DNA of 9,971 bases from the NCBI GenBank assembly GCA_003132865.1, contig PKYZ01000344.1, forward strand, positions 1 through 9,971, read 5' to 3'. Positions 1-6,420 of the stretch are shown piece after piece; the first letter of the stretch is position 1, and each line of letters begins with the position of its first letter. Both the position numbers and the translations under genes were made by a program. This DNA comes from Bryobacterales bacterium. Lineage in GTDB: Bacteria > Acidobacteriota > Terriglobia > Bryobacterales > Bryobacteraceae. Below the pieces are notes generated by a model. The model made no database searches. It saw nothing but the letters and a program-made list of their open reading frames with translations, and had not been told where the DNA came from.

Positions 1-1
1 A

Positions 2-478
2 GATTCTCGCTCAGAGCCGGAATTTGATTGGACTTCTCGCCTTGGAAAGCAAGTACAAGAAGTGTGGAACCATAGGTCCCAGCGCGATGTTCCAGTCGCC
101 ATACTTTGCTCCGTCCTACGAGGACTGGGGATGAAAGACATAGGAACCGGCGGATATTACGGCTTCGAGGCCATTCCCGAGATTCACGAGTTCTGCTATT
201 ACCCAGGAGGGCACGGTGCTCCATTAGAGAACCAATATCTGCCCCGGCTAGTAGCGGAATTGGCCGGTCAACAAAATGTGCCCTGTGACCAGCTTCCGAC
301 CGAACTCGAGTGGTTCTCGCGTTTGTCTAGGACTGCATCGTTTTTCCCGTATCTCATGCTCCTGGGCGTGGGCGTTGGGCTGTTTGCCCACTTCTGGTTC
401 GGTCTGCCCACCGAGTCTAGTGTGCTGCTTGCGCTGTTACTCTTGTGCGTGATCGGAATGGTCGTTGCATTCATATGA
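2..478 (+). CDS. Unknown protein with two C-terminal membrane helices (5' end outside the window)
   Basis: The frame is open from the window edge to the TGA ending at 478, so the true start may lie to the left. A GTG at 62 is the first candidate start inside the window (138 residues), but the 20 codons before it are also open. Counting from that GTG, residues 1-92 are soluble and contain an aromatic, glycine-rich stretch (GYYGFEAIPE, then FCYYPGGHG). Two hydrophobic helices follow at about 94-113 and 118-138, and the protein ends inside the second. I do not recognise a family. It runs in the same direction as the symporter-like gene and the cyclodipeptide synthase downstream, so a membrane-linked role in the same locus is plausible but unproven. 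Confidence 0.6.
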   Translation, partial: DSRSEPEFDWTSRLGKQVQEVWNHRSQRDVPVAILCSVLRGLGMKDIGTGGYYGFEAIPEIHEFCYYPGGHGAPLENQYLPRLVAELAGQQNVPCDQLPTELEWFSRLSRTASFFPYLMLLGVGVGLFAHFWFGLPTESSVLLALLLLCVIGMVVAFI

Positions 479-582
479 ACCTAGACGCACTGAGACGGTG
501 TTTGCGTATTTTGTCCGCCATGGCCCGACGTGTGGCGCCGGGTCGCATTACCAGGCCGCAGTCCTGCCGGGCCGGAAGTACA

Positions 583-588
583 GGGAGG
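583..588 (+). promoter_or_regulatory. Ribosome binding site GGGAGG that decides the TTG start at 594
   Basis: GGGAGG lies five bases before the TTG at 594. The frame is open further up, to a TTG at 465 that would overlap the preceding gene, but that codon has only a weak GGAA upstream. The 43 extra residues it would add are hydrophilic and look unlike a transporter N-terminus. The downstream TTG is therefore preferred. Confidence 0.65.
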
Positions 589-593
589 CATCT

Positions 594-2171
594 TTGACGA
601 CGGATATATCGCACTACTCGAACTGGCTCGCTTTGGCGTTATCCGCCGGCTTTCTCGCGGTCTATTTTGTCGGTGCAATCGTTAGCCGATTGACCATCAG
701 CTCTAGGGGTAATACCGTTCGGAGCTTCAACCTGGCCCTGCCGTCCTTCGAGCCGCCCGGCGAACTGTTCGCGATTTCACTCGTTTCCGCCGCCACCACT
801 CTCTCAACCGTAATTGTCCTCTTCCTAACCAGCTCGAGCGTCTATGGGTTTCATCTATTAATATGCCCCCTAACTTTCGCAGTGGGTACCATGCTTGCAA
901 TTCGAACCTACCAAAGGATTGCCCAACACGGATACATGGATGGCTCCAACGGATCCGGCCTGTTACCTCGGTTTGCGTACTCTTTCACCGAAAGTAAAGT
1001 GGTCGCCGCGGTCGTGGCAGCAACGTCGGTGCTTCCACTGGTTGCTATTTTAGTTTTGGAATTACGTTTTGGTGTTCTGCTGTTAGGCACCGTACTCCAG
1101 CAGGGGATGAGTCCATATGGATTGGTGGCGGCGCTATGTTTTTTGGTGATGCTCCTAGGATACGTTTATGTAGGAGGCTTTCGAGCTGTTGTTACGTCAG
1201 ACATCTGGCAATATAGAACGATGACAGCCGGGCTTGGCATAGTATTTCTGGGTCTGCTGTCGGTTGGACTCCACTCACATGGCCTCAACTGGCTTGTGCT
1301 TGCACACTTGACCTCGGCCGATCCTCTTCCACACGCTGCGGGCGGATTGCAATTGCCTGGCCGAGGTCTGCTTTCTTTCTACGTCACCGTGTGCGTAATC
1401 AATCTCTTTGGACCTATGTGCTTGGCCACGTCCTGGCAACGCTTCTACGCGTTTCATGGCCGGGCGATGAACGTTCAGCATGCGGCTTACTCAACAGTCC
1501 GCAAGGCCATTACCTTGTGGGGAATTATTATTGGCATCGGTATACTGTCTCAGGCATTGTCGGCACAGCAGCGAACGGGACGTGCCTCTGAAGACCTGAT
1601 ACAGGTCGTCAGCTTTATACAGAAAGGACCAGTTGGTGCTGCTGCGGCAGCGGTATGGTTTCCCTATTTTGTCTTTCCCATCCTTATCTTATCCGTGTTT
1701 TCTGGTATGTACTCGAGCTCTGACACCTGTGTTTCGGCGCTGTTGTATCTAATCGAGTCCGCGAGGCGTCAAGATACGGCCGCCCAGTCGAGGCCACCTG
1801 GGAAAAAGTACTACCTGGCGATGGCCGTCCTATTTTTGCTTTCCCTCACGATATACTGGGTAGTGGCTGACCCTACAAACAATGTTCTGGGCCTTGAGAA
1901 TATCGCGGTTCAGGTATTCGGAAACGCGGCCTTGGTGGCGCCAACCGTCCTGCTGATGTCGTACCGAAGGCCCGAGAGATCTCCGCTTCAACGACATTTT
2001 CGAAGCATCGCGATCATAACGTCGATACTGATGGGTTTCGCGTCGTTTTGGGTGTTCTATTTCTTAAGGGGGCCGTTTCAACAGTGGGCGACGCTAGCCG
2101 GCATTTCGGGCGCTGCGGTCCCCATCGGACTACTGGTGGCGCGGGATGCTCTGTTGAGGAAGGTAAATTAG
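594..2171 (+). CDS. Sodium:solute symporter (SSS) family-like permease
   Basis: A 525-residue integral membrane protein when started at the TTG at 594, within the usual SSS length of about 450-600. I see about 12-13 hydrophobic segments, the first at about residues 10-30, which fits the 13-helix LeuT-fold layout. The loop YVGGFRAVVTSDIWQ (about 192-206) matches the SSS signature in which a GG-x-x-AVV turn is followed by a T/S-D-x-x-Q helix. The stretch SGMYSSSDT (about 370-378) sits where SSS proteins carry a serine/threonine-rich sodium-site helix. Family members couple Na+ to uptake of sugars, amino acids or other small solutes. The substrate cannot be read here. The downstream 120-residue gene starts one base after its stop, so the two are probably translationally coupled. 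A role in moving a cyclodipeptide or its precursor is inference only. TTG start and lower GC than the efflux operon. Confidence 0.75.
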   Translation: MTTDISHYSNWLALALSAGFLAVYFVGAIVSRLTISSRGNTVRSFNLALPSFEPPGELFAISLVSAATTLSTVIVLFLTSSSVYGFHLLICPLTFAVGTMLAIRTYQRIAQHGYMDGSNGSGLLPRFAYSFTESKVVAAVVAATSVLPLVAILVLELRFGVLLLGTVLQQGMSPYGLVAALCFLVMLLGYVYVGGFRAVVTSDIWQYRTMTAGLGIVFLGLLSVGLHSHGLNWLVLAHLTSADPLPHAAGGLQLPGRGLLSFYVTVCVINLFGPMCLATSWQRFYAFHGRAMNVQHAAYSTVRKAITLWGIIIGIGILSQALSAQQRTGRASEDLIQVVSFIQKGPVGAAAAAVWFPYFVFPILILSVFSGMYSSSDTCVSALLYLIESARRQDTAAQSRPPGKKYYLAMAVLFLLSLTIYWVVADPTNNVLGLENIAVQVFGNAALVAPTVLLMSYRRPERSPLQRHFRSIAIITSILMGFASFWVFYFLRGPFQQWATLAGISGAAVPIGLLVARDALLRKVN

Positions 2172-2172
2172 C

Positions 2173-2535
2173 GTGCTGGAGTTTGTAAAGGATCTGATTC
2201 GAGTGCTTTTTGGAGGACGGTCGGACTCGTATCTTCCAGACTGTAAAGCCATACTGTTCGCTATCAAATCGACACAACAATTGGACTCGCGTAGTGCAGC
2301 TCGGTTTGTGGCCCTCTGTAGAATAACGGCAGTAGCGCTTGCCGTGCGCTGGATCTGCGTTGGACTGCTGGTGCTGATTTGTGTGGGTCTTTTTCGGCCC
2401 GCGGCCGCTAGGCCAGTCGCGCCGGTGGCGTCACTCCTTGTGGGCGGCGTGGCGACATTCGGCGCGCTCGCTAGGTTGGCGCGGTTCTTGGCAAGCGATT
2501 ACAGTCCTGGAGCCACGCCAGGGGGCAGAAGTTAA
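2173..2535 (+). CDS. Small protein with two membrane helices, unknown function
   Basis: 120 residues, starting with GTG one base after the upstream permease stop. GAGGAAGG (2156-2163) is a strong Shine-Dalgarno sequence nine bases before the start and lies inside the end of the permease gene, which suggests translational coupling. The N-terminal 50 residues are soluble and mildly basic. Two hydrophobic helices lie at about 52-74 and 82-104, followed by a Gly/Pro-rich tail. I do not recognise a family. The layout, a soluble part followed by two C-terminal helices, resembles the gene at 2-478 although the sequences are not obviously related. Its position between a permease and a cyclodipeptide synthase makes an accessory transporter subunit or a membrane anchor possible. 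Confidence 0.6.
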   Translation: MLEFVKDLIRVLFGGRSDSYLPDCKAILFAIKSTQQLDSRSAARFVALCRITAVALAVRWICVGLLVLICVGLFRPAAARPVAPVASLLVGGVATFGALARLARFLASDYSPGATPGGRS

Positions 2536-2550
2536 CTGGGACGGCATTGG

Positions 2551-2556
2551 AAGGAG
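2551..2556 (+). promoter_or_regulatory. Ribosome binding site AAGGAG that decides the TTG start at 2562
   Basis: AAGGAG lies five bases before the TTG at 2562. An earlier in-frame TTG at 2547 would place this motif inside the coding sequence and has no comparable site upstream, so the start at 2562 is preferred. Confidence 0.65.
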
Positions 2557-2561
2557 CAAAA

Positions 2562-3245
2562 TTGTTAGTTGCAGCGGAACACTCCGCCATTATCGGCGTT
2601 AGCTTAGACTCTCGAAGCTTTACGAGGGCATGGGTCCGATTTGCGATTTCGCACACGCTCTCCAGGCATAAGGATGTAGAACTATTGCTGGGGGACCGCC
2701 TGCTGCTCTACAACAAGGCCGTGCACGAAGCCGGTTCCCAGAACGTTGTCGATCTTCAGGCAGCGGCGGAGAGAATTGCGAAGCGAAAGGCAGATCTTGC
2801 GTCGCTCATCGAATCCGAGATCAACCGACTGCCCGCCGAGCACCGGCGGCGCGTTCGAATTTCGAGTTGGGTTGATTATTCTGATGTAGCGTTCCAAGAC
2901 ATTCTGAGGAACCTTCACATTTGCTATGTCGCGTTGGCGGCTTTTAGTGAATGCGTTAAGAGAGATGTCGACGTTCATTTTGCGTCTAGTGTAGAAGTCA
3001 GCCGGCCGCGAGAGCATACGTTTCTGTCGAGACTATATGTACTGGAGGAAACCGCAATGATAATCAGGATAACGGAGCTGGCCGAAAAGCCATTCTTTTA
3101 TTACCCTGGTGACGACATTATTACTCTTCGCTCGATCTACAACGATGAGTTCGCAGGGTGCGGGCTCTCTGTGCCCAGTCTCACGGGAAGGCCTAAATCG
3201 AGGGTATTTACGTCACTGCAGATGCAGCCGGCATCCGAACCTTAG
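2562..3245 (+). CDS. tRNA-dependent cyclodipeptide synthase (CDPS), XYP subfamily
   Basis: A 227-residue cytosolic protein of normal CDPS length (about 220-260). CDPSs join two aminoacyl groups taken from charged tRNAs into a cyclic dipeptide, through an aminoacyl-enzyme on a conserved serine. Numbering from the TTG at 2562, IIGVSLDSRSF holds the presumed nucleophile Ser14, equivalent to Ser37 of AlbC. HKDVELLLGDRLLLYN (about 36-51) matches the family GDxLxxxN block. ISSWVDYSD matches the central W-x-D-x-x region. YVLEE gives Tyr159 and Glu163 with the Y-x3-E spacing of AlbC Tyr178/Glu182. FYYPGDD gives Tyr181-Pro182. A non-Asn residue (Ser17) at the position matching AlbC Asn40, together with Tyr-Pro instead of Tyr-His, assigns it to the XYP rather than the NYH subfamily. 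It is the last gene of its co-directional set. No cyclodipeptide oxidase, P450 or methyltransferase is visible. The amino acids used cannot be predicted by eye. All comparisons are from memory of the family. Confidence 0.85.
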   Translation: MLVAAEHSAIIGVSLDSRSFTRAWVRFAISHTLSRHKDVELLLGDRLLLYNKAVHEAGSQNVVDLQAAAERIAKRKADLASLIESEINRLPAEHRRRVRISSWVDYSDVAFQDILRNLHICYVALAAFSECVKRDVDVHFASSVEVSRPREHTFLSRLYVLEETAMIIRITELAEKPFFYYPGDDIITLRSIYNDEFAGCGLSVPSLTGRPKSRVFTSLQMQPASEP

Positions 3246-3527
3246 AGGACGATCGGATGGGCTATGGTTGTGACCAGTGCTGGGACGGCAAACGCAGAGC
3301 GGTCGATTGTGCTAGGTATACGCAACTCCGCCAAGGAGCGTCAGTTAAGGGCGCAGGCGGTCGAATTCGAGGAAGGTCGGCGCCCGCGGCGGTCTACGGA
3401 GACTCACGAGCCGAGATCGCCCGCAGGAGGACGGGCGACGTACGGAAGCCTGTAGAGATCCGGTACCCGGCCGTGGCGCGCTGCGGCTGGCGGAAATGGA
3501 GGAGGGGGCCTTAGCGTTCGACGCCTC
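3246..3527. other. Spacer between convergent operons, no convincing gene
   Basis: About 280 bases lie between the synthase stop and the efflux permease stop. Two overlapping plus-strand frames are open. One, 3257-3514 (85 residues), has an AGAGGA motif seven bases upstream of its ATG but encodes an Arg/Gly/Cys-rich product typical of non-coding GC-rich frames. The other, 3264-3455 (63 residues), has a more natural composition but no ribosome binding site. An inverted repeat with 7-bp arms TCGCCCG/CGGGCGA and an 8-base loop spans 3417-3438. It has no T-run on either side, so it is not a typical intrinsic terminator. A degraded gene cannot be excluded. Confidence 0.4.
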
Positions 3528-5099
3528 TTATTCCATGACCACCGGCCCCTTATGCGGCCCCACCTTCTTGATAAAAAACATCAGCGGAATGACCGCCAGG
3601 AAAATGATCCCCAGCACCCAGAAGCTATCCACAAACGCCAACATCGCCGACTGCCGCTGCAACATGCCGTAGAGCATGCCTTGCGCCTGTGCCGCCGCCT
3701 GCGCGGCGCTCGCGCCCCGCGTGGCCAGCATATGAGCGGTGCCGGCGAGCGCCTGCACATAGCTCGGGTCGTAGGGCGTCATGTGTCCCACCAGCCTGGC
3801 CTGATGGAACTGCGTGCGGCGCGCCAGGAGCGTGGTCACGATGGCGATGCCCGAGCTGCCGCCAATATTACGCGCTAGGTTGATGAGGCCCGTGGCGCTG
3901 CCCATCTTCTCCCTGGGCACGGTAGCGAACGCCATGGTGTTGATGGGCACGAACAGGAACGCCAGGCCGGCGCTCTGCACCACGCGCGCCATCATGGCCG
4001 TGCGGTAATCCACATCCAGGTCGAACCCCGCCATGCTGAACAGACCGAAAGCGGATACGGACAGGCCGAAGATCACCAGCCACCGCGGCGCCACTTTCGA
4101 CAGCAGAAAGCCCACCAACGGCATGCATAGCGCGATCACCAATCCTCCCGGTGAAAGCACCAGCCCGCTGCGCATGGCCGTATAGCCCAGCAGAGTCTGC
4201 AGAAACACCGGCAACAGCATGGTGCTGGCATACAGCACGAAACCCAGCAGAAACATGGTCGCTGTGGAGAGCATGAAGTTGCGGTTCTGCAGCATGCGGA
4301 AATCCACTACCGGCTCCTTCTGCCGCAATTCCCAGAGCACCACACCGACTAGCCCGAGTACCGCGATCACGGCGGTGGTCACAATGAAGTTCGACCCAAA
4401 CCAGTCGTTCTTTTGGCCATCGTCCAGCGTGATCTCGAGGGATGCCAGCCCCAGACTCAGCAGGCCCAGCCCTAGGTAATCCACTTTCATGCCCTTCCAT
4501 GCCTTGCGCACTAAGTAAACCGGATCCCAGATCAGCAGCGAAGTCAGCGTCAGCGACAAAAAGCCCACCGGAATGTTGATCAGAAAGATCCAGCGCCAGC
4601 TATAGTTGTCCGTGATCCAGCCGCCCAGCGTCGGGCCGATGACCGGCGCCACCACCACGCCCATGCCGTAGACCGCCATCGCCATGCCCTGCTTGTGCCG
4701 CGGAAAACTCTCCACCAGGATGGCTTGCGAGATGGGCTGCAACGCGCCGCCGCCGATGCCTTGCAGAATGCGGCACAGAATCAGGATAGTCAGGCTGGGA
4801 GCCAATCCGCACAACATGGAACTGACCGTGAACAATGCCACGCAGATCATGTAGAAACGTTTGCGGCCGATCAGCGACGAGAACCATCCGCTCAAAGGCA
4901 GCACGATAGCGTTCGAGACCAGGTACGAAGTCAGCACCCAGGTGGCCTCATCCACCGTGGACGAAAGGCTCCCGGCGATGTGTGGCAAGGCCACATTGGC
5001 GACGCTGGTATCCAGCACCTCCATGAACGTCGCCAGCATCACCGTCAGGGCGATGATCCACGGATTGACGGAGACACCTGTATTGTTGCTGGCTTGCAT
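3528..5099 (-). CDS. DHA2-family (EmrB/QacA-type) MFS drug efflux permease
   Basis: A 523-residue inner membrane permease with the 14-helix layout and length of the DHA2 family, which export hydrophobic compounds in exchange for protons. Motif D1 is at about 30-41 (LDTSVANVALPH). Motif A is at about 71-82 (GWFSSLIGRKRF), in the loop between helices 2 and 3. Motif B contains Arg110 (CRILQGIGGG). Motif C is at about 145-160 (GMGVVVAPVIGPTLGG), the antiporter signature, and is followed by the WRWIFLINIPVG block typical of EmrB. It is the last gene of the three-gene operon and begins 14 bases after the adaptor stop, with only a weak Shine-Dalgarno sequence (AGGCG), so translational coupling is likely. 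With the HlyD adaptor and outer membrane factor it should form an EmrAB-TolC-like pump. The substrate is unknown, and no regulator lies in the window. Confidence 0.93.
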   Translation of the reverse strand: MQASNNTGVSVNPWIIALTVMLATFMEVLDTSVANVALPHIAGSLSSTVDEATWVLTSYLVSNAIVLPLSGWFSSLIGRKRFYMICVALFTVSSMLCGLAPSLTILILCRILQGIGGGALQPISQAILVESFPRHKQGMAMAVYGMGVVVAPVIGPTLGGWITDNYSWRWIFLINIPVGFLSLTLTSLLIWDPVYLVRKAWKGMKVDYLGLGLLSLGLASLEITLDDGQKNDWFGSNFIVTTAVIAVLGLVGVVLWELRQKEPVVDFRMLQNRNFMLSTATMFLLGFVLYASTMLLPVFLQTLLGYTAMRSGLVLSPGGLVIALCMPLVGFLLSKVAPRWLVIFGLSVSAFGLFSMAGFDLDVDYRTAMMARVVQSAGLAFLFVPINTMAFATVPREKMGSATGLINLARNIGGSSGIAIVTTLLARRTQFHQARLVGHMTPYDPSYVQALAGTAHMLATRGASAAQAAAQAQGMLYGMLQRQSAMLAFVDSFWVLGIIFLAVIPLMFFIKKVGPHKGPVVME

Positions 5100-5113
5100 G
5101 GTGGATGCGCCTG

Positions 5114-6403
5114 CTACTTAGTGATGCTGCTGTTAGTGATAATAGTGGCGTTCACGTTCATGCCAGGGCGCAGGATCACGCCCTCCGGCAGCGAGTCGAA
5201 GACAATCTTCACCGGAATGCGCTCCACCACCTTGACGAAGTTTCCAGTGGCGTTCTCCGGCGGCAGCAGGCTCATGCGCGCGCCCGTGCCTCCGGCGATG
5301 GAATCCACTTTCCCCGCAATGGTGCGGCCGTACATGTCCACGTCGATCTCGGCGGGCTGGCCGGGGTGAATCTTGGCGAGTTGCGTCTCTTTAAAGTTGG
5401 CCGTCACCCAAACGTCCTTCAACGGAATGATCGCCATCAAGGCCTGGCCCGGCTGCACGATTTGGCCGGGCTCGACCGACTTCTTGGTCACCACGCCATC
5501 GGCGGGCGCCACGATCGTGGTATAGCCGAGATTTAACGCCGCGGCCGCCAGATTGGCGCGAGCCTCCTGCACGCGCGCGCCCGCCGATACCGCCTGCGCC
5601 GAGCTCACCAGCACCTGCCGCTCGCCGGCCGTGGATTGCGCGAGTTCCGCCTGCGTCTGCTGGACCCTCGCCCGCGCGGCTTCCGCCCCGGCACGCGCAG
5701 TCGCTATCCCTTGTTCCGAAAACCGTACGCGATCCTGGGCGGCTTTCAATTGGGCCTCGGTCACTTTGGCGGCAGCCGTGTAGGAATCGAACTGCTGCTG
5801 CGAAATCTCGGCCTTGGCCACCAGCGGACGCATGCGGGCCAAGTCCGCCTGCGCCTTCTCGTTGTTGGCTTCGGCGGCCGCCAGGTTCGAACGGGTGATG
5901 GCCTGGTCTGTGGTCGCCTGACCCACGGCCGCATCCGCCTGAGCAACCTGCGCCTCGGCGGTGCCCACAGCCGCGGACATTCCCGAGGTGCCGCTATGCG
6001 TGGTGTCGCGCGTCAGCGGTACCTGTACATCTGCGGCGTGCGACTGGCTTTCCGCCAATGCCAGCGCGGCTTTTTCCTGATCGACCTTGGCCTGCAGATC
6101 GCGCGGATCGATGCGCACCAGCACGTCTCCAGCCTTCACCTGCTGGTTGTCGTTCACCGGCACATCCAGCACGCTGCCGAAGACTTTGGCGGATATCGGA
6201 ACGATATGGCCGTCCACCTGCGCGTCGTCACTCGAGACGCGGTAGCGGTAGTGCAGCCAGAAACCCGCCGCCACCAGCGCCACGATCAAGCCTCCGCCGA
6301 GGACCACGAGCAAAGCCTTGGATCGCGGCTGCGGCCTCCGCACCACGGCCTCCGCAGGCTGCTCGTCGACTGGCTTCCCCTCTTCAATCATCTGAGTTTC
6401 CAT
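5114..6403 (-). CDS. HlyD/EmrA-type membrane fusion (periplasmic adaptor) protein
   Basis: 429 residues from the ATG at 6403. A short cytosolic N-terminus with acidic and then basic residues is followed by one membrane helix at about 30-50. The first half of the lipoyl/barrel region is at about 62-100 (AQVDGHIVPISAKVFGSV, then VKAGDVLVRIDP). A long Ala/Gln/Glu-rich coiled-coil hairpin spans about 105-285. The second lipoyl half follows (TIVAPADGVVTKKSVEPGQ), then the beta-barrel with WVTANFKETQL and the GTGARMSLLPPENATGNFVK block characteristic of EmrA partners of DHA2 permeases. It should bridge the inner membrane permease and the outer membrane channel. An ATG at 6418, three bases past the upstream stop, is also in frame, but the one at 6403 has a far better ribosome binding site. 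Confidence 0.92.
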   Translation of the reverse strand: METQMIEEGKPVDEQPAEAVVRRPQPRSKALLVVLGGGLIVALVAAGFWLHYRYRVSSDDAQVDGHIVPISAKVFGSVLDVPVNDNQQVKAGDVLVRIDPRDLQAKVDQEKAALALAESQSHAADVQVPLTRDTTHSGTSGMSAAVGTAEAQVAQADAAVGQATTDQAITRSNLAAAEANNEKAQADLARMRPLVAKAEISQQQFDSYTAAAKVTEAQLKAAQDRVRFSEQGIATARAGAEAARARVQQTQAELAQSTAGERQVLVSSAQAVSAGARVQEARANLAAAALNLGYTTIVAPADGVVTKKSVEPGQIVQPGQALMAIIPLKDVWVTANFKETQLAKIHPGQPAEIDVDMYGRTIAGKVDSIAGGTGARMSLLPPENATGNFVKVVERIPVKIVFDSLPEGVILRPGMNVNATIITNSSITK

Positions 6404-6407
6404 ACTA

Positions 6408-6415
6408 TCCCCTCT
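6408..6415 (-). promoter_or_regulatory. Ribosome binding site AGAGGGGA that decides the adaptor start at 6403
   Basis: On the minus strand AGAGGGGA ends just before a four-base spacer (TAGT) and the ATG at 6403. The alternative ATG at 6418 would put this site inside the gene and has no purine-rich motif of its own. Confidence 0.65.
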
Positions 6416-6420
6416 CATGA

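Noticed and set aside
520..597. A 25-codon plus-strand frame whose TGA overlaps the TTG start of the permease, resembling a leader peptide.
   Set aside because: No ribosome binding site precedes its ATG, and the Arg/Gly-rich product looks like chance translation of GC-rich DNA.
1..3245. The idea that the efflux pump at 3528-8016 exports the cyclodipeptide.
   Set aside because: The two operons are convergent, differ in base composition and share no visible regulatory sequence, so proximity alone does not support it.
3417..3438. A 7-bp inverted repeat as a terminator between the convergent operons.
   Set aside because: The loop is long and no T-run follows on either strand.
3257..3514. An 85-residue plus-strand frame with a fair ribosome binding site after the synthase.
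   Set aside because: The product is rich in Arg, Gly and Cys, has no recognisable motif, and competes with another open frame over the same bases.
4695..5536. Long plus-strand frames opposite the permease and adaptor genes.
   Set aside because: They are antisense to well-supported genes and their His/Arg/Gln-rich products are the usual shadow of GC-rich coding DNA.
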